NCBI RefSeq assembly: GCF_013822795.1
Contig: NZ_PNLB01000012.1
Coordinates: 80,557 to 144,556 of the forward strand
From: Phenylobacterium sp.
Lineage (GTDB): Bacteria; Pseudomonadota; Alphaproteobacteria; Caulobacterales; Caulobacteraceae
DNA: 64,000 bases
Direction of reading: 5' to 3'
The notes under the pieces are model-generated. The model saw only the letters and a program-made list of their open reading frames with translations. It ran no database searches and had not been told where the DNA came from. Both the position numbers and the translations under genes were made by a program. Shown piece by piece: positions 46,311-54,340 of the stretch (its first letter is position 1; the number at the start of each line of letters is the position of its first letter).

Positions 46311-46439
46311 GGCGTGGCTCCCTCCAGCGGCATGATCGAGCCGCCTTCGCGGGGCGGAAGTCAACACGAGCGCTTGACGGCCCCGGCGGAAGGCCGCTCC
46401 AGTTCGGCCAACAACTGTTTGAAAACGAGGGAGGCGCCT

Positions 46440-47222
46440 GTGGCCTACAAACCATTCGACCTGACCGGCAAGGTGGCGCTGGTGACCGGCGGCAACGGCG
46501 GCATCGGCTTCGGCATGGTCGAGGCCATGGCCCAGGCTGGCGCCGACATCGTCATCTGGGGCTCGAACGCCGGCAAGAACGCCGATGCGGCCGAGAAGCT
46601 GAAGGCGACCGGCGTGCGGGTGCTGACCCAGGTGGTCAACGTCGCCGACGAGGAGGCTGTGCGCGCCGGCATGGTCGAGGCGGTCAGCAAGATGGGCCGG
46701 GTCGACACCGTGGTCGCCAACGCCGGAATCGGCGGCGGCGCCAAGTCGTTCGCCGAGTTCGACACCGCCACCTATCGTAAGGTGCTGTCGGTCAATCTGG
46801 ACGGGGTGTTCTTCACCTTCCGCGAGGCCTGCAAGCACATGGTCGAGCGCTCGGGCCAGGGCGATCACGGCGGCTCGCTGGTGGCGATCTCCTCGCTCTC
46901 GGCGCTGGACGGCGCGGCGCGCAACGAAGCCTATGCGGCCACCAAGGGCGCGCTGATCCCGATGATCCGGGCGATCGCCGTCGAGCACGCCCGCTACGGC
47001 GTGCGGGCCAACTGCATCCTGCCCGGCTGGATCGCCACCGACATGACGGCGGGCGCGCAGGACAACGACAAGTTCAACGACAACGTCATCAAGCGCGTGC
47101 CGATGCGGCGCTGGGGCAAGCCGGCCGACTTCGGCGGCATGGCGGTCTACTTCGCCTCGGACGCCTCGGCCTTCCACACCGGGGACTCGGTGCTGATCGA
47201 CGGCGGCTACGCGATCTTCTGA
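46440..47222 (+). CDS. short-chain dehydrogenase/reductase
   Basis: A 260-aa SDR starting at GTG 46440 behind GAGGGAGG. The cofactor loop is TGGNGGIGFG, the structural NAG is in VVANAGIGGGAK, Ser and the YxxxK pair lie in AISSLSALDGAARNEAYAATKGA, and the C-terminus has LPGWIATDMT. It shows the classical SDR pattern, with substrate unknown. It is divergent from the GST gene. Confidence 0.9.
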   Translation: MAYKPFDLTGKVALVTGGNGGIGFGMVEAMAQAGADIVIWGSNAGKNADAAEKLKATGVRVLTQVVNVADEEAVRAGMVEAVSKMGRVDTVVANAGIGGGAKSFAEFDTATYRKVLSVNLDGVFFTFREACKHMVERSGQGDHGGSLVAISSLSALDGAARNEAYAATKGALIPMIRAIAVEHARYGVRANCILPGWIATDMTAGAQDNDKFNDNVIKRVPMRRWGKPADFGGMAVYFASDASAFHTGDSVLIDGGYAIF

Positions 47223-47228
47223 GGAATG

Positions 47229-47345
47229 ATCCTCCCCTCTTGGGGGAGGTAAGCGCGACGGAGGGGGACTGCTCTCAAGCAGCTTGAGTCAAAGTCCCCC
47301 TCAGTCAGCCATGCGGCTGACAGCTCCCCCAGAGGGGGAGCATCT
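47229..47345. repeat. complex palindromic intergenic repeat (several nested hairpins)
   Basis: The 117-base element has outer arms CTCCCC/GGGGAG, a long imperfect inverted repeat GGAGGGGGACT with AGTCCCCCTC, a central hairpin CTCAAG-CAG-CTTGAG (47274-47288), then GTCAGCC-ATGC-GGCTGAC and GCTCCCCC-AGA-GGGGGAGC. Such mosaics, including the TCAGCC..GGCTGAC and CCCCCAGAGGGGGAG segments, occur widely between genes in Caulobacterales and Rhizobiales. It may also end the SDR transcript. Confidence 0.7.
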
Positions 47346-47426
47346 GAGGTGAATGACGTCGGGTCATAGTTTCCATGGGGCTCGCCCGGCGCCATCCTCC
47401 CGGCCATAAAATTCGGGAGGATTTCG

Positions 47427-48404
47427 ATGAGCCTGCATACTCCGCTGTGCGATCTCCTGGGTGTGAAGCACCCGATCATGCTGGCCGGGATGGGCGGCGT
47501 CTCCTACGCCGAGCTGGTGGCCGCGGTGTCCAACGCCGGCGGCTATGGCGTGCTGGGCATGGCCGGCCGCACCCCCGACTTCATCCGCGACGAGATGCGC
47601 AAGGTCAAAAGCCTGACCGACAAGCCGTTCGGCGTCGATCTGCTGGCCGCCTCGCCGGAGAGCCTGACCGCCTCGGTGGAGATCATCATCGAGGAGGGCG
47701 CCTCGTCCTTCGTCGCCGGCCTCGGCGTGCCGATGCCGATCATGGAAAAGCTCAAGAAGGCCGGCCTTAAGGTCATGGTCGTCTGCGGGGCGGTGAAGCA
47801 CGCGGTGAAGGCCGAGCAGGCCGGCTGCGACGCGGTCATCTGCCAGGGCGGCGAGGGCGGCGGCCACACCGGCCTGGTCGGCACCATGCCGCTGGTGGCC
47901 CAGGCGGTCGAGGCGGTGAAGATCCCGGTGGTGGCGGCCGGCGGCCTCTATGACGGGCGTGGTCTGGCCGCGGCCCTGACCCTGGGCGCGACCGGCGTCT
48001 GGATGGGCACCCGGTTCATCGCCTCGCAGGAAGCCCATGCCGGCGAGATGTACCGCCAGGCGATCCTGGAGGCGGCCGACGAGGACACCATCCGCACGCG
48101 TTCGTACTCGGGCAAGCCGATGCGGGTGAAGAAGAACCCCTATGTCGAGGAATGGGAGACCCGTCCGCAGGACATCCAGCCCTTCCCGATGCAGGCGATG
48201 CTGTCGACCCGCGAGGGCGTGATGGGGGGCATCGGCGGCCAGCTCGAGGGCCTGGATCCCGACCGCTCGTGCTTCGCTATGGGCCAGTCGGCCGGCGGCG
48301 TGCACGAGGTGTTGCCGGCCGCGACGATCGTCGCCAACCTGATCAAGGAAGCCGAAGCGGCCATTGACCGCACGGCCAAGCTGCGCGCCGGCGTGCCGGC
48401 CTAA
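47427..48404 (+). CDS. nitronate monooxygenase / NAD(P)H-dependent flavin oxidoreductase
   Basis: A 325-aa TIM-barrel FMN enzyme of the 2-nitropropane dioxygenase family. HPIMLAGMGGVSYAELVAAVSNAGGYGVLG at the start, CQGGEGGGHTGLVGTMPLVAQAV with the catalytic histidine region, VVAAGGLYDGRGLAAALTLGATGVWMGTRFIAS for FMN phosphate, all match. It oxidises nitronates or acts as an enoyl-type oxidoreductase; the subclass is uncertain. GGAGG precedes ATG 47427. The transcript meets wrbA from the other strand at the terminator at 48414. Confidence 0.9.
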   Translation: MSLHTPLCDLLGVKHPIMLAGMGGVSYAELVAAVSNAGGYGVLGMAGRTPDFIRDEMRKVKSLTDKPFGVDLLAASPESLTASVEIIIEEGASSFVAGLGVPMPIMEKLKKAGLKVMVVCGAVKHAVKAEQAGCDAVICQGGEGGGHTGLVGTMPLVAQAVEAVKIPVVAAGGLYDGRGLAAALTLGATGVWMGTRFIASQEAHAGEMYRQAILEAADEDTIRTRSYSGKPMRVKKNPYVEEWETRPQDIQPFPMQAMLSTREGVMGGIGGQLEGLDPDRSCFAMGQSAGGVHEVLPAATIVANLIKEAEAAIDRTAKLRAGVPA

Positions 48405-48413
48405 AACGCAAAA

Positions 48414-48446
48414 GAGCCCGCCCCCGGGGCTGGCGGGGACGGGCTC
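48414..48446 (-). terminator. rho-independent terminator for wrbA (minus strand)
   Basis: GAGCCCG (48414-48420) pairs with CGGGCTC (48440-48446). Read on the minus strand the stem is followed by TTTTGCGTTTT, a good U-tract. On the plus strand it may also help to end the nitronate monooxygenase gene. Confidence 0.7.
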
Positions 48447-48495
48447 GGTCTTGCGGCGGAAGGGGTGTGTGCGCCTTCCGCCGGCGTTCCGGACG

Positions 48496-49095
48496 TTACG
48501 CTGCGACCTTGGCCGCAATCTGGGCCAGGTGGCGGCCTTGGAAGCGCGCGCCGTCCAGTTCGTTGGCGCTGGGCTGGCGCGAGCCGTCCCCCGCGGTGAT
48601 GGTCGAAGCGCCGTACGGGCTGCCGCCGGTGATCTCGTCCAGCTTCATCTGGCCGGCCCAGGCGTAGGGCAGGCCGACGATGACCATGCCGTGGTGCAGC
48701 AGCTGGGTGATGGTCGAGATGATCGTCGTCTCCTGGCCGCCATGCTGGGTGGCGGTGGAGGTGAAGACGCCGCCGACCTTGCCGACCAGGGCGCCCTTGG
48801 CCCACAGGCCGCCGGTCTGATCCCAGAACGCCGCCATCTGCGAGGCCATGCGGCCGTAGCGGGTGCCGACCCCGACGATGATCGCGTCGTAGTTCGTCAG
48901 GTCCTCGACCGTGGCGACCGGCGCCTCCTGGTCGAGCTTGTAGCCCGAGGCCTTGGCGAGCTCGGCCGGCACGGTTTCCGGCACGCGCTTGATGTCGACG
49001 GTCGCGCCGGCTTCGCGCGCGCCTTCGGCCACCGCCTTGGCCATGGTTTCGATGTGGCCGTAGGTCGAGTGGTAGAGCACGAGGACTTTGGTCAT
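48496..49095 (-). CDS. wrbA: NAD(P)H:quinone oxidoreductase WrbA
   Basis: A 199-aa flavodoxin-like FMN enzyme that reduces quinones by two electrons. It starts [25 protein letters not shown] (FMN phosphate loop), then [56 protein letters not shown] and [19 protein letters not shown], all diagnostic of WrbA. It is co-directional with a pirin gene 69 bases upstream, both facing a divergent LysR regulator. Confidence 0.96.
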   Translation of the reverse strand: MTKVLVLYHSTYGHIETMAKAVAEGAREAGATVDIKRVPETVPAELAKASGYKLDQEAPVATVEDLTNYDAIIVGVGTRYGRMASQMAAFWDQTGGLWAKGALVGKVGGVFTSTATQHGGQETTIISTITQLLHHGMVIVGLPYAWAGQMKLDEITGGSPYGASTITAGDGSRQPSANELDGARFQGRHLAQIAAKVAA

Positions 49096-49164
49096 CGGGA
49101 GTTCCTGCTTCGGATGAAAAGGGGCGGCCCGGACGCGGGGGGCTGCGTCCGGGCCTAGTCAGCG

Positions 49165-49863
49165 TCAGGCGGCGTCGACGAGGACGAGTTCGGAGTCCTC
49201 AAGGGCCGTGACGCGGATCGTCGCTTCGTCGCGGATGGCCAGGCCATCGCGGGCGTTGGCCTTCACGCCGTTGACCTCGATCGCGCCAGTGGCGGGCACG
49301 AGATAGGCGTAGCGGCCCTCGCCGAGCTGGTACTCGGTGGTCTCGCCGGCCTTCAGCGTGGCGCCGGCGACGCGGCCGTCGGCGCGGATCGGCAAGGCGC
49401 CTTCATCGCCGTCGATGCCGCTGGCCAGGGTCACGAACTTCCCGGAGCGGTCGCCCTTGGGGAAGGGCTTGGCGCCCCACGAAGGCTCGCCGCCGGCCTT
49501 GGTCGGCAGGATCCAGATCTGGAACAGCGTCGTGTCTTCGTTCTCGACGTTGTACTCGGCGTGACGGATGCCCGAGCCGGCGCTCATCACCTGCACGTCG
49601 CCCGCCTCGGTCCGGCCCTGGTTGCCCAGGCTGTCCTGGTGGGTGATCGCGCCGCTGCGAACGTAGGTGATGATCTCCATGTTCGCGTGCGGGTGCGGCG
49701 GGAAGCCGGAGTTCGGGGCGATCTTGTCGTCGTTCCAGACGCGCAGGGCGCCCCAGCTCATCCGCTTGGGGTCGTGATAGTCGGCGAACGAGAAGTGATG
49801 CTTGGCGTCGAGCCAGCCGTGGTTGGCGCCGCCGAGGGTGTTGAAGGGTCGAATGTCGATCAT
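49165..49863 (-). CDS. pirin family protein (YhaK-like bicupin)
   Basis: A 232-aa cupin protein. N-terminal blocks GGANHGWLDAKHHFSFADYHDPKRMSWGALRVWNDD and GFPPHPHANMEIITYVRSGAITHQDSLGN contain the metal-binding histidines, followed by VMSAGSGIRHAEYN. The pattern is that of YhaK/pirin proteins, some of which are quercetinases or redox sensors. It is followed by wrbA and is divergent from lysR with 112 bases between the starts. Confidence 0.92.
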   Translation of the reverse strand: MIDIRPFNTLGGANHGWLDAKHHFSFADYHDPKRMSWGALRVWNDDKIAPNSGFPPHPHANMEIITYVRSGAITHQDSLGNQGRTEAGDVQVMSAGSGIRHAEYNVENEDTTLFQIWILPTKAGGEPSWGAKPFPKGDRSGKFVTLASGIDGDEGALPIRADGRVAGATLKAGETTEYQLGEGRYAYLVPATGAIEVNGVKANARDGLAIRDEATIRVTALEDSELVLVDAA

Positions 49864-49949
49864 CTTCGGTACTCCGGGGGACGGGTTTGCTTGGGCCGTC
49901 CGTTCGAGAAAAAGGTAGCGATCCCCTGGAATTTAGAAATAGAAACGAT

Positions 49950-49966
49950 GGAAACGGATCGTTTCC
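49950..49966. promoter_or_regulatory. candidate LysR operator between pirin and lysR
   Basis: GGAAACG (49950-49956), GAT, CGTTTCC (49960-49966) is a perfect inverted repeat ten bases ahead of the lysR ATG. A third half-site-like GAAACG (49942-49947) precedes it. The site lies between the divergent pirin-wrbA and lysR genes. Confidence 0.5.
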
Positions 49967-49975
49967 GAAATTGAC

Positions 49976-50893
49976 ATGACCAAGCTGCCCGACTTCGAAG
50001 CGTGGGCGATTTTCGCCAAGGTCGCCGAGACCGGTTCGTTCGCCCGCGCCGCCGACGAACTGGATCTGTCCAAGGCCACCGTCTCCAAGGCCGTCTCGCG
50101 CTTGGAAGCGCGCCTGGGGGCCGGACTGTTCCACCGCACCTCGCGGCGGCTGTCGCTGACCGAGAGCGGCCGCAACGCCCTGGAGCGCGCCAACCGCATC
50201 CTGGCTGAGGGCGAGGCGGTGGAGGCCGAGACGGCGGCGCAGTCGGTGATCCCGCGCGGGGTGGTGCGGCTGGCCGCGCCGGTGTCGTTCGGCCTGCTGC
50301 ACATGGCCGACATCCTGCCCGACTTCCTGGCCCGCTATCCGGAGGTGACGCTCGACGTGAACCTGGCCGACCACAAGGTCGACCTGGTGGCCGAAGGCTA
50401 TGACCTGGCGGTGCGTATCGCCCAGCTGCAGGACTCCTCGCTGCTGGCGCGCAAGCTCTGCGACATGCGGGTGATGCTGGTCGGGGCGCCGCACTACTTC
50501 GAGGCGTTCGGCAAGCCGCAGCATCCGCGCGACCTGACCCAGCACCGCTGCTTCACCTACGCCAACGTCGAGACGCCGGACCTGTGGCGGTTCACCAATG
50601 CGGCCGGCGAGGAGCAGAGCGTGACGGTGACCGGGCCGATGCGGGTCAACAGCTCCGAGAGCCTCAGCGCCTCGCTGCGGGCCGGGCTGGGGGTGGCGCT
50701 GCAGCCCGAGTTCATCTGTTGGCGCGACCTGCAGGAAGGGACGCTGGAGACCGCGATGTGCGACTGGCGCCCGCCGAACCCGGCGCTGCACATCGTCAGC
50801 CCGCCGGGACGGGTGCGGCCGGTGCGGGTCAAGGTGCTGATGGATTTCCTGGCCGAGCGGCTGGCCGCCGCCCCGTGGCAGACCGGGCTCTAG
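49976..50893 (+). CDS. LysR-family transcriptional regulator
   Basis: A 305-aa LTTR. The N-terminal helix-turn-helix is FAKVAETGSFARAADELDLSKATVSKAVSRLEARLGAGLFHRTSRRLSLTESG cut into its usual helices (about residues 10-60), then a linker and effector-binding domain (VRLAAPVSFGLLHMADILPDFLARYPEVTLDVNL). It resembles the AaeR/DmlR-like group common in Caulobacter. Its gene is divergent from pirin-wrbA and an inverted repeat lies before it, so control of those genes is likely. The 3' end overlaps the convergent YbjN-like gene by four bases. Confidence 0.92.
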   Translation: MTKLPDFEAWAIFAKVAETGSFARAADELDLSKATVSKAVSRLEARLGAGLFHRTSRRLSLTESGRNALERANRILAEGEAVEAETAAQSVIPRGVVRLAAPVSFGLLHMADILPDFLARYPEVTLDVNLADHKVDLVAEGYDLAVRIAQLQDSSLLARKLCDMRVMLVGAPHYFEAFGKPQHPRDLTQHRCFTYANVETPDLWRFTNAAGEEQSVTVTGPMRVNSSESLSASLRAGLGVALQPEFICWRDLQEGTLETAMCDWRPPNPALHIVSPPGRVRPVRVKVLMDFLAERLAAAPWQTGL

Positions 50894-51420
50894 GCCCCGG
50901 GCGTGAACGTCGTCGGTTCGCGGTTGAAGCGCCCGAAGGTCGCGAGGCAGCCCTGCCAGACGCCCAGGTGCTGTTTCATCTCCGCGGCGTTGGTGCGCGC
51001 GCTGAGCATAGCGCCGTACATGACGTTGGCGCGGCCGTCGTCGGTCAGGTAGCCGCGGCAGGCGACCTGGCTGCGATTGAAGACGTTGATCTGCGCCAGG
51101 TTCGCGCCGCGCCGCTCGAAGGCGGTGGAGAAGGCGACCATGCCGCAGGCCTTGCCCTGGGCGTCGCAGTCGACGAACTGCGCGCCGAACTTGCCGCCGG
51201 GGGTGGCGATGTCGAGCACGACCACGCCGTCGGCGCCGCCCACGATGCTGGCCTTGGCGTCCATCGAAGCCAGCAGGCCGACCAGCGCGCCCGGATCGCG
51301 GGCGTCGAAGGCGCCGGTCGCGGCCGACTTGACCGCCGGCTTCGGGGCGGGCTTGGCCGGTTCGGCGGCGAGCGCCGGCGCGGCCGCGGCGAGGGCGAGA
51401 ACTACGGCAAGGACGCGCAT
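50890..51420 (-). CDS. secreted YbjN-domain protein
   Basis: A 176-aa protein with signal peptide (MRVLAVVLALAAAAPALAAEP), a Pro/Ala/Lys spacer and a YbjN domain: DPGALVGLLASMDAKASIV, KFGAQFVDCDAQGKACGMVAFSTAF, and INVFNRSQVACRGYLTDDGRANVMYG. YbjN domains have a type III chaperone-like fold; this secreted form is probably structural or binding rather than enzymatic. Four cysteines in the mature domain could form disulphides. The 3' end overlaps lysR by four bases. Confidence 0.75.
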   Translation of the reverse strand: MRVLAVVLALAAAAPALAAEPAKPAPKPAVKSAATGAFDARDPGALVGLLASMDAKASIVGGADGVVVLDIATPGGKFGAQFVDCDAQGKACGMVAFSTAFERRGANLAQINVFNRSQVACRGYLTDDGRANVMYGAMLSARTNAAEMKQHLGVWQGCLATFGRFNREPTTFTPGA

Positions 51421-51507
51421 GCGGGCTTAGCTCCAGCGTGGAGGAGGAGGGCTAGCGTCTTCGGGCCATGGGTGACAAGCCGGGGCCTGGGGATTTAAGT
51501 GCGGCCC

Positions 51508-51939
51508 ATGCGCCGCGTCCTGCCCATCGTCGCCGCCCTCCTGCTGGCTCCCGTCCCGAGCCTGGCGCAGGAGCGATCGCCCGAGATGCGCCAGACCCTG
51601 GTCGAACTGAGCCGGGTGCTGGGCGAAAGCCACGCGCTGCGCCAGGCCTGCGAGGGGAGCGACGACCAGTACTGGCGCTCGCGCATGAACCGCCTGGTCG
51701 AGACCGAGAGCGCCGATCCCGAGCAGGAGGCCCAGCTGAAGGACAGCTTCAACGCCGGCTTCGCCGAGGGGCGGCGGCTCTATCGTGGTTGCGACGACGG
51801 CGTGCAGCGGGCGCAGGGACTGACGGCCGCGCGAGGGCGCGAGCTGGCCACGGTGCTGTCCCACGCCCAATACCGCAGCGGGGTGGTGCAGCCGACGCCG
51901 CAAGACGAGGACGTGACGGCGGAGCCCGCTCCGCGCTAG
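51508..51939 (+). CDS. TIGR02301-family secreted protein
   Basis: A 143-aa protein. Signal peptide MRRVLPIVAALLLAPVPSLAQ, then MRQTLVELSRVLGESHALRQAC, DDQYWRSRMNRLVETES and FNAGFAEGRRLYRGCDDGVQRA, which is the pattern of TIGR02301, a conserved secreted family of alphaproteobacteria with no assigned function. An upstream in-frame GTG at 51499 is possible. It is co-directional with the SPFH gene, 28 bases downstream, and divergent from the YbjN-like gene. Confidence 0.82.
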   Translation: MRRVLPIVAALLLAPVPSLAQERSPEMRQTLVELSRVLGESHALRQACEGSDDQYWRSRMNRLVETESADPEQEAQLKDSFNAGFAEGRRLYRGCDDGVQRAQGLTAARGRELATVLSHAQYRSGVVQPTPQDEDVTAEPAPR

Positions 51940-51967
51940 GGTGGCGCCTGTTCTCGGGGAGGTTGTC

Positions 51968-52939
51968 ATGGAATTGACTGCGGTCGTCGTCCTACTGATC
52001 CTGGCTTTGGTGATCCTGTTCGGGGCTATCAAGATCGTGCCGCAGGGGCGCGAGTTCACGGTCGAGCGCTTTGGCCGCTACACCCGCACGCTGGCGCCGG
52101 GCATCAGCTTCCTGACCCCCTTCGTCGAGGGGATCGGCCGCAAGGTGAACATGATGGAGCAGGTCCTGGACGTGCCCCAACAGGAGGTCATCACCAAGGA
52201 CAACGCCGTGGTGAAGGTCGACGGCATCGTCTTCATCCAGGTCATGGACGCTGCGGCGGCCGCCTACCGCGTCGACAACCTCAACTACGCCATCGCCCAG
52301 CTGGCGATGACCAACCTGCGCACCGTGGTCGGCTCGATGGAGCTGGACGAGGTGCTGTCGCAGCGTGACCAGATCAACACCCGCCTGCTGCACGTCATCG
52401 ACGCCGCGACCGGCCCCTGGGGCGTGAAGGTGGCGCGGATCGAGATCAAGGATCTGATGCCGGGGCCCGACATCACCAACGCCATGGCCCGCCAGATGAA
52501 GGCCGAGCGCGAGCGCCGCGCGGTGATCACCGAGGCCGACGGCGAGAAGTCCGCGGCCATCGCCCGCGCTGAGGGCGCCAAGCAGGCCGCGATCCTGGAA
52601 GCCGAAGGTCGCCGCGAGGCGGCCTATCGCGACGCCGAGGCGCGCGAGCGCGAAGCCGAGGCCGAGGCCAAGGCGACCGCCATGGTCTCGGAGGCCATCG
52701 CCCGCGGCGACGTCAACGCCATCAACTACTTCGTCGCCCAGAAGTACGTCGAAGCCTTCGCCAAGCTGGCCGACAGTCCGCAGCAGAAGACCGTCATTGT
52801 GCCGGCGGAGATGTCGGCGCTGGTGGGCTCGCTTGCCGGGGTCGGCGAACTGGTGAAGACGATCCGCACCGACGACCCGCCGCAGCGTCCGGCCCCGCCG
52901 CGCGCGCCGCGCAGCGCCGTCCCGCCGACCGGAGCCTGA
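51968..52939 (+). CDS. SPFH domain (stomatin/prohibitin) membrane protein
   Basis: A 323-aa protein. An N-terminal helix (ELTAVVVLLILALVILFGAI) precedes the SPFH domain: KIVPQGREFTVERFGRYTRTLAPGISFLTPFVEGIG, DNAVVKVDGIVFIQVMDA, LRTVVGSMELDEVLSQRDQIN. Long helical coiled-coil (MKAERERRAVITEADGEKSAAI...) and a Pro-rich tail follow. SPFH proteins oligomerise in the membrane and pair with NfeD proteins. GGGGAGG precedes ATG 51968. The nfeD gene starts five bases after the stop. Confidence 0.93.
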   Translation: MELTAVVVLLILALVILFGAIKIVPQGREFTVERFGRYTRTLAPGISFLTPFVEGIGRKVNMMEQVLDVPQQEVITKDNAVVKVDGIVFIQVMDAAAAAYRVDNLNYAIAQLAMTNLRTVVGSMELDEVLSQRDQINTRLLHVIDAATGPWGVKVARIEIKDLMPGPDITNAMARQMKAERERRAVITEADGEKSAAIARAEGAKQAAILEAEGRREAAYRDAEAREREAEAEAKATAMVSEAIARGDVNAINYFVAQKYVEAFAKLADSPQQKTVIVPAEMSALVGSLAGVGELVKTIRTDDPPQRPAPPRAPRSAVPPTGA

Positions 52940-52943
52940 GCCG

Positions 52944-53402
52944 ATGAGCCCGCTGGCCGAGTTCTACGTCACCCATGGCTTCTGGCTGTGGGCCGCGGTC
53001 GGGGCCGCGGTGCTGGCGATCGAGATCGCGTTCGGATCGGGCTGGCTGCTGTGGCCGGCCGCCTGCGCCGCCGTGGTCGCGGTGGTCAGCCTCTTCACCC
53101 GCAACGCGGTGGTGGAGATCGGCCTGTTCGCGGTGCTGACCATCGTCACCACCCTGGCGGCCCGGCGCTTCTGGCCGCGTGAGCGGACCTTGGCCACCGA
53201 CATCAACGACAACGTCGCGCGGCTGGTCGGGCACCAGGGCCGGGTCTCGGCCGCCTTTGTGCACGGGGCCGGGCGTGTGCTCATCGACGGCAAGGAATGG
53301 GCGGCCGAATCCGAGGACGGCGCGCAGCTGGAGCTGGAGGCGATCGTCGAGGTGACCGGCCTCAGCGGCGGCTCGCGGCTCCGGGTGCGGGTCCCGCGCT
53401 GA
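52944..53402 (+). CDS. nfeD: NfeD family membrane protein
   Basis: A 152-aa short-form NfeD: two or three helices (FWLWAAVGAAVLAIEIAFGSGWLLWPAACAAVVAVVSLF and VEIGLFAVLTIVTTLAARRF) and a C-terminal OB-fold domain (LVGHQGRVSAAFVHGAGRVLIDGKEWAAES...VEVTGLSGGSRLRV). It partners the upstream SPFH protein in membrane quality control. Its last 41 bases overlap the convergent MarR gene. Confidence 0.9.
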   Translation: MSPLAEFYVTHGFWLWAAVGAAVLAIEIAFGSGWLLWPAACAAVVAVVSLFTRNAVVEIGLFAVLTIVTTLAARRFWPRERTLATDINDNVARLVGHQGRVSAAFVHGAGRVLIDGKEWAAESEDGAQLELEAIVEVTGLSGGSRLRVRVPR

Positions 53403-53841
53403 CCTCCTCGAGGAAGCGGCGCAGGTTGCGCAGGAAGGGCAGCGCCTGACGGAACTCGGCGTCGGTGAAGCCCTCGCGCAGGAGCTCCATCTTCCACTTC
53501 ATCTCTTTCAGCACGGCGGCGTGCTGCTCCAGCCCGGCGCGGGTCAGGCGCACGCGCTTCTTGCGCCCGTCGCTGACGTCGCCCAGCACGCTGACCAGGC
53601 CAAGTTCGCTCATCTTCTGAAGGATGTTGGTCAGGGCGGCCTTGGACAGCATCATGTCGCGGGCCAGCTCGGCCGGCGTCTGGCCGTCGCCGTTGCGGAC
53701 GAAGTGCTGCAGCAGTTCGAAATGCGCGAAGGTCATGCCCGACGGCAGGTGCTGCTGCACCGACTGGCGGATCAGGTGCTCGATGACGCCGATCTCGCTG
53801 AACACGGCGACGTCGGGACGATCTTGCAGGATCGGGGCCAT
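53362..53841 (-). CDS. MarR-family transcriptional regulator
   Basis: A 159-aa winged-helix repressor. MTFAHFELLQHFVRNGDGQTPAELARDMMLSKAALTNILQKMSELGLVSVLGDVSDGRKKRVRLTRAG holds the recognition helix and wing (D-x-R-K-K-R). ATG 53841 is on the minus strand. Two near-identical 14-bp dyads at 53858-53894 lie just upstream and are likely its own operator. Targets beyond its own gene are unknown. The 3' end overlaps nfeD. Confidence 0.9.
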   Translation of the reverse strand: MAPILQDRPDVAVFSEIGVIEHLIRQSVQQHLPSGMTFAHFELLQHFVRNGDGQTPAELARDMMLSKAALTNILQKMSELGLVSVLGDVSDGRKKRVRLTRAGLEQHAAVLKEMKWKMELLREGFTDAEFRQALPFLRNLRRFLEEVSAGPAPGAASRR

Positions 53842-53857
53842 GGTTCGGCCTTCTGTT

Positions 53858-53894
53858 GTTCAGGCCCGAACATGGTTGTCGTTCGGACTTGAAC
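53858..53894. promoter_or_regulatory. pair of inverted-repeat boxes, candidate MarR operator
   Basis: GTTCAGGCCCGAAC (53858-53871) and GTTCGGACTTGAAC (53881-53894). The second, read on the other strand, is GTTCAAGTCCGAAC, matching the first at 12 of 14 positions. Centres are 23 bases apart, about two helical turns. They lie 17-53 bases upstream of the marR start. Confidence 0.5.
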
Positions 53895-53896
53895 GG

Positions 53897-54340
53897 TCAA
53901 GCCTTGCGCGCGGCTTCCAGACCCTTGCGGGCGAGCGCGTCGGCCCGCTCGTTCAGCTCGTGGCCGGCGTGGCCTTTGACCCAGTTCCAGCTGACCTCGT
54001 GACGGGCGCGGGCCGCATCCAGCCGCCGCCAGAGGTCGTCGTTCTTGACCGGCTTGTTGTCGGCGGTCTTCCAGCCGCGCTTCTTCCAGCCGAAGATCCA
54101 CTCCGAAATGCCCTTCATGACGTAGGTGCTGTCGGTGTGGAGCTCGACCTTGCAGGGCTTCTTGAGGGCTTCCAGCGCCTGGATCGCGGCCATCAGCTCC
54201 ATGCGGTTGTTGGTCGTCCCCGGCTCGCCGCCGCAGATCTCCTTGACGTGCTCGCCGGAGATCATCACCGCGCCCCAGCCGCCGGGGCCGGGATTCCCCG
54301 AGCAGGCGCCGTCCGTGTAGATCACGACCTGAGGCGTCAC
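53897..54340 (-). CDS. rnhA: ribonuclease HI
   Basis: A 147-aa enzyme that degrades RNA in RNA-DNA hybrids. The four catalytic carboxylates are visible: Asp in [15 protein letters not shown], Glu in [13 protein letters not shown], Asp in [12 protein letters not shown], Asp in [24 protein letters not shown] is the C-terminal signature. The start overlaps the thrB stop by four bases, an arrangement (ispH-thrB-rnhA) common in alphaproteobacteria. Confidence 0.97.
   Translation of the reverse strand: MTPQVVIYTDGACSGNPGPGGWGAVMISGEHVKEICGGEPGTTNNRMELMAAIQALEALKKPCKVELHTDSTYVMKGISEWIFGWKKRGWKTADNKPVKNDDLWRRLDAARARHEVSWNWVKGHAGHELNERADALARKGLEAARKA

Noticed and set aside
53362..53402. nfeD-marR 3' overlap as a sign of a wrong gene call
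   Set aside because: Both proteins have complete family domains; 41-base convergent overlaps are common in compact genomes.
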